Shown here piece by piece: positions 1 through 8,078 of a stretch of DNA of 64,000 bases. The translations under genes and the position numbers were made by a program. The notes under the pieces are model-generated. The model was given only the letters and a program-made list of their open reading frames with translations, had not been told where the DNA came from and searched no databases. Position 1 is the stretch's first letter. Each line of letters begins with the position of its first letter. The stretch comes from Serinicoccus kebangsaanensis. Its GTDB lineage: Bacteria; Actinomycetota; Actinomycetes; Actinomycetales; Dermatophilaceae. Where the stretch lies: positions 19,956 to 83,955 of the forward strand of contig NZ_VSLG01000016.1 of the NCBI RefSeq assembly GCF_008919445.1, given 5' to 3'.

Positions 1-680
1 CGCACGGTGCTCAGCACATGACCCCCTCCGAGGCGTGCAGCGGTCGCATCCAGGGCGACGAGCCCGGCGAACAGGCGGGCGGGGACCCAGGCCATGACGT
101 CGTCGAGCCGGGCGGCGGCGGTGCCGAAGTGGGCATACCTGGCGCTGCGGTGACCCACCATGGCGTCCATCGTGTTGACCGCCCGGTGGACGAGCACCCC
201 CGGGGCACCCACGACCAGACCCCAGAAGGTCGGCGCCACGACGGCGTCGACGGTGTTCTCCGCGAGCGACTCGACGACGGCGGCCGCGACCCCGGACCCG
301 TCCAGCCCGCTCGGGTCGCGCCCGACCAGCCAGGGCAGCCGCTCGCGCGCGCCGGCCAGGTCGCCGGCGCGCAGCAGGTCCTCGATGTCTCGGGAGGTAT
401 GCCGCAGCATCCGTCCCGCGCTCGCGACACCGACGGCGAGGGCCAGCCCGGCGGCACCGGCTCTCCCGGTCATCGCGCCGGCGAGCGCGCCGAGCCCGAC
501 GCCGGCCAGGGCGTAGCGGGTGCCGGCCACCCGGCTGTCGGCATAGGTCTCCCGCTCGACCCGGCCCATCGCGGTGCCGAACCACGCCACCGGGTGCCAG
601 GCGTCCGGCGGTTCGCCGAGCGCGCGGTCGAGCAGCAGGCCGCCCGCGACGCCGAGCGCCCGTCGCCCCGCCCTGCTCAC
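1..680 (-). CDS. cbiB: Cobinamide-phosphate synthase CbiB/CobD, partial (runs off window start)
   Basis: The reading frame opens with GTG at 680 and stays open to base 1, so about 226 N-terminal residues are present and the C-terminus is outside the window. The start LLLDRALGEPPDAWHPVAWF and the later segments SLAENTVDAVVAPTFW and HRAVNTMDAMVGHRS are typical of CbiB, an integral membrane enzyme that attaches the aminopropanol arm to adenosylcobyric acid. The GTG overlaps the TGA of cbiZ, so it is translationally coupled as the distal gene of the riboswitch-led cobalamin operon. Assignment is from family knowledge of these motifs. Confidence 0.9.
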   Translation of the reverse strand, partial: MSRAGRRALGVAGGLLLDRALGEPPDAWHPVAWFGTAMGRVERETYADSRVAGTRYALAGVGLGALAGAMTGRAGAAGLALAVGVASAGRMLRHTSRDIEDLLRAGDLAGARERLPWLVGRDPSGLDGSGVAAAVVESLAENTVDAVVAPTFWGLVVGAPGVLVHRAVNTMDAMVGHRSARYAHFGTAAARLDDVMAWVPARLFAGLVALDATAARLGGGHVLSTV

Positions 681-1345
681 CAGCGGACCCCGGCCGCGTC
701 CGACCCCCAGGGCCGGGCCGCCAGCCCGGCCGCGACGCAGGCGTGCGTCGCCGTGGCGATCCGCCGACCCCACCGGGACCGGACCCCGGCGAAGATCTCC
801 GGCTCCGCGCCCTGCTCCGGGCACAGCACGACGACGGCGTCGCTGGCGGTGCCGGTGCCGGGCACGCCGGCCTCCACCAGGGCCTGGGCCTTGGCCTCGG
901 TGACCGTCCCGACCGCCTGCACCAGGGCCGAGCCGGACAGCGGCACCGGCACGACGACCACGATGTTGATGGTCCCGGGGCGGTCGACGCCCGGACCGGC
1001 ATCCTCGGGCAACGACACGTCGTGCGGCGGCACCGCCCAGGTGGGCTTGGTGACACCGACCGTCGCCCAGACCCGAGTCCCGGCGTCCTCGGACCTCTCG
1101 ACCTGCGTCACGTCGGCCGCGGTCAGCAGCGTCGTGCCCGGCCCGGACAGGCGGAGCCCGGCGGCGCGGGCGGAGGCATACGCGTCCAGGTCGGTGCGGG
1201 TGAAGTCGTCGCCGACGTCGAGGTTGACGACCCAGCGGGGGCGGATCAGCCCGCCCCCGACGGACGCCGAGCTGAGCCCCACCCAGCCCTCGGGCAGCGT
1301 CCAGACGAGCGCGCGGGCCTCCTTGTCCGCGGTGAAGGTCACCAT
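677..1345 (-). CDS. cbiZ: Adenosylcobinamide amidohydrolase CbiZ
   Basis: A 222-residue protein of the CbiZ family, which cleaves the nucleotide-loop side chain of (pseudo)cobinamides to give adenosylcobyric acid and so lets a cell remodel scavenged corrinoids. Family-like stretches include the N-terminal WTLPEGWVGLSSASVGGG region, a TTLLTAADV segment and a C-terminal ATATHACVAAGL. The ATG at 1343-1345 overlaps the cobQ stop by 7 bp, and its own stop overlaps the cbiB start. Its place with cobO, cobQ and an importer argues for salvage rather than de novo synthesis. Confidence 0.85.
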   Translation of the reverse strand: MVTFTADKEARALVWTLPEGWVGLSSASVGGGLIRPRWVVNLDVGDDFTRTDLDAYASARAAGLRLSGPGTTLLTAADVTQVERSEDAGTRVWATVGVTKPTWAVPPHDVSLPEDAGPGVDRPGTINIVVVVPVPLSGSALVQAVGTVTEAKAQALVEAGVPGTGTASDAVVVLCPEQGAEPEIFAGVRSRWGRRIATATHACVAAGLAARPWGSDAAGVRW

Positions 1346-2913
1346 CCGGGACCCGTTCCGGGTGCCGCGGCGGTGCCGGCCAGCGCCAGCACCACCGGCA
1401 CGTCCAGGTGCGCCTCGACCCAGTCCGCGAGGTGATCCAGGTGGGCGTCCAGCGCCCGGGCGTAGGGCAGCGTCGAGGACTGGAAATCACGCCCACGGTG
1501 CTCCGCGACCACGCCGAGGTAGGCGTGCCGGAGCTCGTCGGCGTCGAGGAGTCCGTGCACGGAGGTGCCGCGGACCCGGCCGTCAGCCCCCAGGCAGCCC
1601 TCGGGTCCGCCCTGACCGCTGCCCCCGCCAGCAGCGGCGGGCTGGCCGTCGGCGCTGGCCAGGTCCAGCCACGGCTCGGCCCCCGCGTCGAGGTGCACCC
1701 GGCCCAGGTGGATCTGGTAGCCGCCCACCGGCAGCGTCGCGTCACCGACGCGGGCCCGTCCGGTCGCGCGGCGCACGACCTTCGGCCGCTCGAACCGGGT
1801 GGAGACCGGCAGCAGGTCGAGACCGGGCACGCTCGCCGGGGCCTGCGCCTCCACCGCGTCGTCCTCGACGCGGGACCCGAGCATCTGGTATCCACCGCAC
1901 AGCCCGAGGACGTGCGGTCCGGCCTGATCAGCGGCCAGCCCCGTGATCGCCTCGGCCAGCCCACGCTCCCGCAGCCAGGCCAGGTCACCGACCGTGGCGC
2001 GGGTGCCCGGGAGCACGACGAGGTCGGCGTCGTGCAGGTCCCCGGGCCGCGACGCCCACCTCAGCTCGACCGAGGGCTCCAGCACGAGCGGGTCCAGGTC
2101 GGACGGGTTGGACAGGTGCGGCAGGGACACCACCGCCACCCGCACCGGCCGGTCACCACCCGCCGCACCCACGGCGCGGGGTCGCCCCGCCGCGCGCAGG
2201 TCCAGCGAGTCCTCGACGCCCAGCATGAGGTGCTCGCCCAGGTGCGGCAGCACGCCGAGGACGGGTATGCCCGTGCGTGCCTCGAGGTCGTCGATCGCGG
2301 GTCGCAGCAGGGAGACCTCACCGCGCATGCCGTTGAGGACGACACCCCGCAGCCGTCGCCGCAGCCGCTCCGGCAGCAGCGCCCAGGTGCCGTAGGCCGC
2401 CGCGAACGCGCCGCCCCGGTCGATGTCGACGACCAGGACGGCGGGCATACCTGCCGCGTCGGCCAGGGGCAGGTTGACCACGTCCCGGTCCAGCAGGTTG
2501 GGCTCCGCGGCCCCGCCGGCGCCCTCGGCCACGACGACCGCGTGCTCCCGCCGCAGCGAGGTCAGGGCGTCGAGCACCACCGGCCGCAACGACCGCGCCC
2601 GGTCCCCGTAGCTGACGGCGTCGTCGACCGCGACCTCCTCGCCGAGGACCACGACGTGCGAGCGCATGCCGGACGGTTTGAGCAGGAGCGGGCCCATCCG
2701 CCGGTCGGTGTCGAGGCCGGAGGCCAGTGCCTGCATCGCCTGCGCCCGCCCGATCTCGCCACCGTCCGCGGTGACCGCACTGTGGTTGGACATGTTCTGC
2801 GCCTTGAACGGTGCCACGTCGACGCCGCGGCGGGCGAGGGCGCGGCACAGGGCCGACGTGAGCGTCGACTTGCCGGCACCGCTGGTGGCACCCGCGACGA
2901 GCAGGGCACCCAT
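1339..2913 (-). CDS. cobQ: Cobyric acid synthase CobQ/CbiP
   Basis: A 524-residue glutamine-dependent amidotransferase that amidates four side chains of adenosylcobyrinic acid a,c-diamide in the cytoplasm. The N-terminal ATPase part has the loop GATSGAGKST (residues 8-17), the KAQNMSNHS segment and EGAGGAAEPNL. The C-terminal triad-type glutaminase part has GLCGGYQM with the nucleophile Cys339 and a conserved VHGLL histidine near the end. Length fits the family. It starts 3 bp after the cobO stop and overlaps cbiZ. Having CobQ together with CbiZ suggests both amidation of early intermediates and re-entry of salvaged cobyric acid. Confidence 0.93.
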   Translation of the reverse strand: MGALLVAGATSGAGKSTLTSALCRALARRGVDVAPFKAQNMSNHSAVTADGGEIGRAQAMQALASGLDTDRRMGPLLLKPSGMRSHVVVLGEEVAVDDAVSYGDRARSLRPVVLDALTSLRREHAVVVAEGAGGAAEPNLLDRDVVNLPLADAAGMPAVLVVDIDRGGAFAAAYGTWALLPERLRRRLRGVVLNGMRGEVSLLRPAIDDLEARTGIPVLGVLPHLGEHLMLGVEDSLDLRAAGRPRAVGAAGGDRPVRVAVVSLPHLSNPSDLDPLVLEPSVELRWASRPGDLHDADLVVLPGTRATVGDLAWLRERGLAEAITGLAADQAGPHVLGLCGGYQMLGSRVEDDAVEAQAPASVPGLDLLPVSTRFERPKVVRRATGRARVGDATLPVGGYQIHLGRVHLDAGAEPWLDLASADGQPAAAGGGSGQGGPEGCLGADGRVRGTSVHGLLDADELRHAYLGVVAEHRGRDFQSSTLPYARALDAHLDHLADWVEAHLDVPVVLALAGTAAAPGTGPGW

Positions 2914-2916
2914 CGG

Positions 2917-3492
2917 CTAGTAGTCGATCCCGCGGCGGGCACGGATGCCGGAGGCGAAGGCGTGCTTCACGGCCACCATCTCGGTGACGGTGTCGGCGAC
3001 GTCGATGACCGGCTGCGGCATCTCCCGCCCGGTGAGGAAGACGCTGGTGTCCTCCGGCCGGGACCGGAGGGCCTGGACGACGTCCTCCACCGGGATCCAC
3101 CCCCAGTTCATCGGGTAGGAGATCTCGTCGAGCAGCAGCATCCGGTGCTCGCCGGCGGCGATCAGCCCGGCGCTGAACTCCCAGGCCGCGACCGCCTTGG
3201 CCCGGCTCTCGTCCAGGTCGGTGCTGTCCCAGGAGAAGCCGTCGCCGGCGCTGAACCACTCGACCCCGAGCTGGCGCAGCATCGCCTCCTCGCCGGTCCG
3301 CCACGTGCCGGACTTGAGGAACTGCACGCAGGCGGTGGGCCAGTCCCGCCCGCGGCTGCGCAGCAGCGTGCCGAAGGCCGCCGTGGACTTGCCCTTGCCG
3401 TGGCCGGTGCTGACGAGCACCAACGACGGGACCGAGCGCAGCTCGCGCCGGTCGTAGGGACGCTCCTTGCGCGGCTGGTCGTGGTCGCTCAC
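2917..3492 (-). CDS. cobO: Cob(I)yrinic acid a,c-diamide adenosyltransferase CobO
   Basis: A 191-residue protein transferring the adenosyl group of ATP to the cobalt of corrinoids. The P-loop GHGKGKST is at residues 30-37, followed by RGRDW, LLLDEISYPMNWGW and DVADTVTEM, all characteristic of the CobO/BtuR family. It starts with GTG at 3490-3492, which overlaps the TGA of the ABC ATPase, so the two are coupled. In a salvage operon it would adenosylate imported cobinamide or cobalamin. Confidence 0.92.
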   Translation of the reverse strand: MSDHDQPRKERPYDRRELRSVPSLVLVSTGHGKGKSTAAFGTLLRSRGRDWPTACVQFLKSGTWRTGEEAMLRQLGVEWFSAGDGFSWDSTDLDESRAKAVAAWEFSAGLIAAGEHRMLLLDEISYPMNWGWIPVEDVVQALRSRPEDTSVFLTGREMPQPVIDVADTVTEMVAVKHAFASGIRARRGIDY

Positions 3493-4349
3493 GAGACCTC
3501 CTCGGTGGCACTTCTGGACAGAGCTTTCTGGTGCCCGTCGCCCACTTTCCTGTGTCCAGAAGTGGGGGTGCGGGGTGCCGGGAGCACCACCAGGTGGCCG
3601 TCGACGTGGTGGATCCGGACGGGGTGGCCGTAGACGCGGCTCAGCAGGTCGGCCGTCAGCACCTCGTCGGGCGCGCCCAGCGCCGCCGGGCTGCCGTGCT
3701 CCAGCAGCAGCAGCCGGTCGGCGTAGCGCGCCGCCAGACCCAGGTCATGCATCGCGGCGACCACGGTCAGGCCCTCGTGCCGACGCAGCTCGTCCACCAG
3801 CTCGAGCACCTCCACCTGGTGGCCGACGTCGAGAGCGCTCGTCGGCTCGTCGAGCAGCAGCACCGGGCTCTGCTGGACCAGCGCCCGGGCGATGACGATC
3901 CGCTGGGCCTCGCCGCCGGAGAGGCTGCGCACCTCGCGCCGGGCGAAGTCGCCCAGCCCGAGCCGGCGCAGCACGTCGGTCGCGATCCGTCGGTCCTCGC
4001 GCGACTCGAGCGAGAGCCAGCCGAGGTGGGCGGTGCGGCCGAGCAGGACGTACTCGACGACGCTCATGCCGGGCGGCAGCTCGGGCGACTGGGGCATGAG
4101 CGAGATGTCGGTCGGGCCGGGCTGGCTCCCGTCGCCCAGCTCCACGGTGCCGGTCCGCGGCACGAGCCGCACGAGCGAGCGCAGGAAGGTGGACTTGCCC
4201 GAGCCGTTCGGGCCGATCAGGCCGAGCCACTCGCCGGTCCGCAGGTCCAGGTCCACCCCGGCGACCACGACGGTGCCGTCGAAGGCCACCCGCACGTCCC
4301 GCGTGCGCAGCGCGTGGCTGGGGTTCGGGTGCGCCGGCTGCTCGCTCAC
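3489..4349 (-). CDS. btuD: Cobalamin/corrinoid ABC importer ATPase (BtuD-like)
   Basis: ATP-binding subunit of a FecCD-type importer. Walker A GPNGSGKST is at residues 46-54; the signature LSGGEAQRIVIARAL, Walker B VLLLDEPTSALD and a switch histidine (AAMHDLG) follow. I place the start at GTG 4347-4349, whose GTGA overlaps the permease stop and which has an AGGAAGG site upstream; an in-frame ATG at 4370 is possible. The last residues (TSGHRKVGDGHQKALSRSA) are encoded by a 56-bp palindrome at 3511-3566 and lie beyond the usual end of the family, so the C-terminal tail looks acquired. Substrate is inferred from the riboswitch and neighbours. Confidence 0.9.
   Translation of the reverse strand: MSEQPAHPNPSHALRTRDVRVAFDGTVVVAGVDLDLRTGEWLGLIGPNGSGKSTFLRSLVRLVPRTGTVELGDGSQPGPTDISLMPQSPELPPGMSVVEYVLLGRTAHLGWLSLESREDRRIATDVLRRLGLGDFARREVRSLSGGEAQRIVIARALVQQSPVLLLDEPTSALDVGHQVEVLELVDELRRHEGLTVVAAMHDLGLAARYADRLLLLEHGSPAALGAPDEVLTADLLSRVYGHPVRIHHVDGHLVVLPAPRTPTSGHRKVGDGHQKALSRSATEEVS
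3511..3566. repeat. 56-bp palindrome inside the 3' end of btuD
   Basis: Perfect 12-bp outer arms (CACTTCTGGACA and its complement) enclose an imperfectly paired centre. The element lies wholly within the last codons of btuD and is read through without a stop. It resembles in size the other long palindromes of this window but not in sequence. Confidence 0.75.
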
Positions 4350-5425
4350 ATCCCCACCTTCCTCCGCCACAGGACCACGCAGAAGAAGGGCGCCCCGACG
4401 AAGGCGGTGATGACCCCCACGGGCAGCTCGGCGGGAGCCACCAGGGTGCGGGCGCCGATGTCGACGGTGGCGAGGAAGGCGGCTCCGAGGACCGCCGACA
4501 GCGGCACGATGAGGCGGTAGGAGTGGCCGACGAGCAGCCGGACCAGGTGCGGCGTCACCAGCCCCACGAAGGCGATCAGCCCGCTCACCGACACCGCGGC
4601 CGCGGTGATCAGCGTGGCGGCCGCGACCACGACCAGGCGGGACCGGGCCGGCGACAGGCCCAGCGCCCTCGCCTCGTCGTCACCGAGCCGCAGCACGTCG
4701 AGGTGCCGCGCGTGCAGCCATAGCACCGCGCCGGCGAGCAGGACGTAGGGCAGCAGCAGCGTCACCGGCCCCCATCCGCTCGTCGCGAGCCGTCCGAAGA
4801 GCCAGGAGAGCACCTCCCGGGACCGGGTCTCGTCGAGCCGGGTGAGGGCATACGTCTGCGTCGCGGAGAAGAGCGCCGCCATCGCGACACCGGCGAGCAG
4901 CAGCGTCGCCGGGTCGCGGAACGATCCCCGGGCGACGAGCACCGACCCGGTCACCGCCAGCACGGCCCCGACGAAGGCCGCCATCGGCAGCGCCGCGATC
5001 GGGCCCCAGGACAGGTCGAGGCCGAAGCCCAGGGCCAGGACGGCGCCGAGGCCCGCGCCGGCGGAGACACCGAGGAGGTAGGGGTCGGCCAGCGGGTTGC
5101 GGAAGACGCCCTGGTAGCCGGCCCCCGCCATCGCCAGGCTGGCCCCGACGAGCGCGGCGAGGATCGTCCGGGGGAGGCGGATCTGCCAGAGCACCGCCTG
5201 CTGCGCGGAGCTGAGGGTCTGGTCCAGGTCGATGCCCGGGACGCCCCCGACGAGCGCCCGCACCACACCCTCCACCGGGAGCCCGGCCGCACCCTGGGTC
5301 GCGGAGGCCACAATCGCCAGGAGCAGCAGGGCGGTGCACCCGAGCAGCGCGGGCACCGAGAGCCGGAAGGCGCGGTCGGCGACCTCCTCCAGCGCGTCGG
5401 TCGGTGCCTGCGCCCGGGTGCTCAT
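4346..5425 (-). CDS. btuC: Cobalamin/corrinoid ABC importer permease, FecCD family (BtuC-like)
   Basis: A 359-residue polytopic membrane protein with the FecCD hallmarks: an IRLPRTILAALVGASLA motif near residue 85-100, GVFRNPLADPYLLGVSAGAG, and a C-terminal GLVTPHLVRLLVGHSYR segment that contacts the ATPase. About nine to ten hydrophobic segments are visible. It starts at ATG 5425, 17 bp downstream of the btuF stop, and overlaps the ATPase start. It would form the transmembrane channel of the corrinoid importer; the family also transports siderophores, so the vitamin B12 assignment rests on the riboswitch and cob gene context. Confidence 0.9.
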   Translation of the reverse strand: MSTRAQAPTDALEEVADRAFRLSVPALLGCTALLLLAIVASATQGAAGLPVEGVVRALVGGVPGIDLDQTLSSAQQAVLWQIRLPRTILAALVGASLAMAGAGYQGVFRNPLADPYLLGVSAGAGLGAVLALGFGLDLSWGPIAALPMAAFVGAVLAVTGSVLVARGSFRDPATLLLAGVAMAALFSATQTYALTRLDETRSREVLSWLFGRLATSGWGPVTLLLPYVLLAGAVLWLHARHLDVLRLGDDEARALGLSPARSRLVVVAAATLITAAAVSVSGLIAFVGLVTPHLVRLLVGHSYRLIVPLSAVLGAAFLATVDIGARTLVAPAELPVGVITAFVGAPFFCVVLWRRKVGM

Positions 5426-5441
5426 CGGGTATGCCTCGGGC

Positions 5442-6443
5442 TCAGCGGCCCGCCGGCACCGAGACCTGGCTCATGGCGTCGGCGACGGTGGTGACGAGCT
5501 GCGGCAGGCGCGGCCCCCAGCGGGAGGCGATGTCGGCGTTCACCGTGACGATGTTGCCGTCCTGCACCGCCGAGATCTCGGACCAGCCGGGGCGGTCCGC
5601 GACGTCCTCGGCGGTGTAGGACACCTGGTCGGTGATGACGATGAGCTGCGGGTCGGCCTCGATGATGGCCTCCTCGGTCAGCTGGGGATATCCCGTGCCG
5701 TCGGTGTCCGCCTCGTCGGCGATGTTGACCGCGCCGAACTGGCTGTAGACGTCGCCGATGAAGCTGGTGCTGCTGGCGGAGAAGAAGGTCTCGTCGAGCT
5801 CGTGGTAGACCCGCAGCCCGTCCGCCCCGTCGAAGCCGGCGAAGGCGTCCTCCACCTGCTGGCGCAGGTCGGCGACCGTGTCAGCCGTCTCGTCGACGTG
5901 CCCCGTGGCCAGGCCGAGCGCGGCCATGCCGTCCCACCCGGCCTCGATCGTGGTGGGCGCCTGGTTGTCGATGACCGGGATGTCCAGCTCGGACAGCGAG
6001 GCGGTGAGGTCGTTCGTGTCGCCGGAGATGACGACGAGGTCGGGCTCGTAGCCGGCGATCGCCTCGACGTTGGGCTCGTAGCCGGACAGGTCGGTCGTGG
6101 GGGCCTCCTCCGGGAAGGTGGAGAAGGAGTCCACGGCCACCACCTGATCGCCGGCACCGATCTCGAAGAGGATCTCGGTGGCCGAGGGGGACAGGGAGAC
6201 GATCGACTGCGGCTGCTCCTCGATGGTCACCTCGCCGCTGGGCGTGTCGACGGTGACGGGGAAGGACCCCGGGCCGGCCATCTCGTCCTCGGTGGCGGCG
6301 GTGTCGTCCTCGCCGCCCTCGGCCTCGTCCGTGCTCTGGGCCGTGGTGTCGTCGGCCGGCTCGGTGTCACCCTGGCCGCAGGCGGCCAGGGTCAGGCCGA
6401 GCGCCAGGGCGCCGACGAGGGGGAACGGGTGACGGATGCTCAT
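5442..6443 (-). CDS. btuF: Cobalamin/corrinoid-binding lipoprotein (BtuF-like)
   Basis: A 333-residue substrate-binding protein with a lipoprotein signal ending LTLAAC (Cys22), an acidic low-complexity linker to about residue 60, then a class III binding fold starting QSIVSLSPSATEILFEIGAG, typical of BtuF/FhuD proteins. It would be anchored outside the membrane and feed the permease. The start ATG at 6441-6443 is preceded by CAGGAG; upstream reading-frame extension runs into the riboswitch and is not coding. First gene of the operon and the direct target of the cobalamin riboswitch. Confidence 0.92.
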   Translation of the reverse strand: MSIRHPFPLVGALALGLTLAACGQGDTEPADDTTAQSTDEAEGGEDDTAATEDEMAGPGSFPVTVDTPSGEVTIEEQPQSIVSLSPSATEILFEIGAGDQVVAVDSFSTFPEEAPTTDLSGYEPNVEAIAGYEPDLVVISGDTNDLTASLSELDIPVIDNQAPTTIEAGWDGMAALGLATGHVDETADTVADLRQQVEDAFAGFDGADGLRVYHELDETFFSASSTSFIGDVYSQFGAVNIADEADTDGTGYPQLTEEAIIEADPQLIVITDQVSYTAEDVADRPGWSEISAVQDGNIVTVNADIASRWGPRLPQLVTTVADAMSQVSVPAGR

Positions 6444-6448
6444 GGTGT

Positions 6449-6488
6449 CTCCTGTCGATCGAGGAGGTGACTGCTCGAGCGACAGGAG
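6449..6488 (-). promoter_or_regulatory. Shine-Dalgarno sequestering hairpin of the btuF leader
   Basis: On the minus strand CTCCTGTCG (plus positions 6480-6488) is perfectly complementary to CGACAGGAG (6449-6457), which contains the btuF Shine-Dalgarno. The 9-bp stem encloses a 22-nt loop and is the likely translational off state of the riboswitch. Confidence 0.7.
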
Positions 6489-6527
6489 CGGGGGCTCCGC
6501 CGTCCGAACCGGCCCTGGGTCCTCGAG

Positions 6528-6652
6528 GGCGAGTGGTCTCGGATCGCGTCGGGCAGTTCGACCGGACTCGGTCCCTGAGGACAAGGACTCCACCGTTGCG
6601 GGACAGTGCCGGGTTCGCACCGGACTTCGTCTGCACGACCGGGTCAGTCTAG
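6528..6652 (-). promoter_or_regulatory. Cobalamin (adenosylcobalamin) riboswitch
   Basis: On the minus strand the leader contains AAGTCCGGTGCGAACCCGGC followed by CTGTCCCGCAACGGT, the conserved core of cobalamin riboswitches, and then a B12-box-like GAGTCCGGTCGAACTGCCCG. It precedes btuF by about 90 nt. Boundaries are approximate. It implies repression of the whole uptake and salvage operon when cobalamin is plentiful. Confidence 0.93.
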
Positions 6653-6681
6653 CGCCGGGGCAGAGGTGGCCGGGTGCGGTG

Positions 6682-6747
6682 TATTCAACTCAATGGTTGA
6701 CAAAGAGTCCCGTGGCGTGTTTCTCTGTATTCAACCAATCAGTTGTG
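6682..6747. promoter_or_regulatory. Two operator-like direct repeats upstream of the ArsR-family gene
   Basis: GTATTCAAC is repeated with a 46-bp period, and each copy continues as a short inverted repeat (CAAC-N5/6-GTTG). The sites are AT-rich in a GC-rich genome and precede the ribosome binding site GAGGAGGAGG of the regulator, so autoregulation is likely. The 6444-6763 gap holds only these sites and the riboswitch leader. Confidence 0.6.
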
Positions 6748-6763
6748 TAGAGGAGGAGGTCTC

Positions 6764-7156
6764 ATGACGATCGTGGCCGCCGTCGCGGAGGACCAGCTGT
6801 CGCAGGTCTTCGCCGCCCTCGCGGACCCGGTGCGGCGTGACCTCGTGGCCCGGCTCGCCGACGGCGACGCCACCGTCACCGAGCTGTCCGCGCCCTACGA
6901 CATCAGCCTGCAGGCGGTGTCCAAGCACCTCAAGGTGCTCGGTGCCGCCGGGCTGGTGAGCCGCACCAAGGAGGCGCAGCGCCGCCCCGTCCACCTGGAG
7001 GCCGACGTGTTCCAGCTCGCCACCGTCTGGCTCGAGCGCTACCGCCGCCGCGCCGAGGAGCGCTACGCCCGGCTCGACGACGTCCTCGCCGAGCTCACCG
7101 ACGCACCACCCACCGACCCAGCACCGCCCACCACCACCGAGAAGGAGTCATCATGA
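6764..7156 (+). CDS. ArsR-family transcriptional regulator (AHSA1-linked type)
   Basis: A 130-residue winged-helix protein: ALADPVRRDLVARL near residues 17-30, recognition helix region ISLQAVSKHLKVLGAAGLV, and a wing with RTKEAQRRPVHL. No metal-binding ELCVCDL motif is present, so metal sensing is unlikely. ATG 6764 has a strong GAGGAGGAGG site; an ATG 21 bp further upstream lacks one. Its stop overlaps the next gene, an AHSA1/SRPBCC protein. ArsR-AHSA1-VOC trios are common in actinobacteria and probably respond to small organic ligands. Confidence 0.88.
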   Translation: MTIVAAVAEDQLSQVFAALADPVRRDLVARLADGDATVTELSAPYDISLQAVSKHLKVLGAAGLVSRTKEAQRRPVHLEADVFQLATVWLERYRRRAEERYARLDDVLAELTDAPPTDPAPPTTTEKESS

Positions 7157-7671
7157 GCACCACCACCCGCAACCAGAAGGCGCTCGACGGCGTCGGCCGC
7201 TACCCCACCGAGATCACCGCCGACCCGCACGTGCCCGGCGTCCGGATCGAGCGCGTCTTCGACGCCACGCCCGCGCAGCTGGTGCGCGCGCATACCGACC
7301 CCGACCTCGTCGTCCGCTGGCTGGGCCCGCGCGACCTGACGATGGAGATCGACACCTGGGACGCCCGGACCGGCGGCGAGTACCGCTACCTGCACCGCCG
7401 CGGCGACGAGGAGTACGGCTTCCACGGCTGCTTCCACGAGGTCGGGCCGAACCGCATCGTCCAGACGTTCACCTTCGAGGGCTACCCCGAGGGCGTCAGC
7501 CTCGAGTGGCTCAACCTCACCGACCTCGGGGACGGCCGCACCAAGCTCGAGGTGCTCTCCATCGTGGAGAGCTTCGAGGCGCGGGACATGATGCTCGCCT
7601 CCGGCATGGAGACGGGCGTCGTCCAGGGCTACGAGCAGATCGAGGAGCTCATCCTGGCGGGAGACCTGTGA
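7153..7671 (+). CDS. SRPBCC/AHSA1-like protein
   Basis: A 172-residue protein of the activator-of-Hsp90-ATPase homologue fold, a START-like ligand-binding cavity. Diagnostic parts are RIERVFDATPAQLVRAHTDPDLVVRWLGP near residue 35 and GGEYRYLH; the C-terminus has the typical GYEQIEELI helix. Its ATG overlaps the regulator stop (ATGA) and its stop overlaps the next start, making a tightly coupled operon. The ligand is unknown. Confidence 0.85.
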   Translation: MSTTTRNQKALDGVGRYPTEITADPHVPGVRIERVFDATPAQLVRAHTDPDLVVRWLGPRDLTMEIDTWDARTGGEYRYLHRRGDEEYGFHGCFHEVGPNRIVQTFTFEGYPEGVSLEWLNLTDLGDGRTKLEVLSIVESFEARDMMLASGMETGVVQGYEQIEELILAGDL

Positions 7672-8078
7672 TGAAGTACCGCCTCGAGGTGTTCGTCCTC
7701 CCCGTCTCCGACGTCGACCGGGCCAAGGAGTTCTACGCCCGCTGCGGGTTCCACTGCGACGTGGACCACGACGGCGGCGAGCACTTCCGCGTCGTCCAGT
7801 TCACCCCGCCCGGCTCGGCCTGCTCGATCACCTTCGGGATCGGTATGCCGAGCAGGGCCGAACCGGGGCAGTACTCGGGGATCCACCTGGTCGTCAACGA
7901 CGTCGAGGCTGCTGTCGCCGAGCTGCGGGAGAGGGGGATCGACGTGAGCGACCCCTATCACTTCGGCGAGACCGGGCAGGGGCCTGGCGTCCACCCGGAG
8001 CGGATCGACTTCGGCAGCTACGCCAGCTTCGACGACCCCGACGGCAACAGCTGGCTGCTGGTCACCGGTCGGGAGTGA
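7671..8078 (+). CDS. VOC-superfamily (glyoxalase/bleomycin-resistance-like) protein
   Basis: A 135-residue protein with the two beta-alpha-beta-beta-beta units of the VOC fold: LEVFVLPVSDVDRAKEFYARCGF at the start and the closing FDDPDGNSWLLV, where Asp/Glu metal-ligand positions normally lie. It starts on the ATGA overlap with the SRPBCC gene. The substrate cannot be read from sequence. The 3' end overlaps by 17 bp the end of the convergent aminotransferase gene. Confidence 0.85.
   Translation: MKYRLEVFVLPVSDVDRAKEFYARCGFHCDVDHDGGEHFRVVQFTPPGSACSITFGIGMPSRAEPGQYSGIHLVVNDVEAAVAELRERGIDVSDPYHFGETGQGPGVHPERIDFGSYASFDDPDGNSWLLVTGRE

Noticed and set aside
18..1946. Very long plus-strand open frame opposite the cobQ/cbiZ genes
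   Set aside because: The minus strand holds recognisable cobQ, cbiZ and cbiB with motifs and overlaps; the plus frame is low-complexity Arg/Gly/Pro-rich, the usual shadow in high-GC DNA.
6444..6620. N-terminal extension of BtuF into the leader
   Set aside because: The region is the riboswitch; a lipoprotein signal begins at 6443 with its own Shine-Dalgarno.
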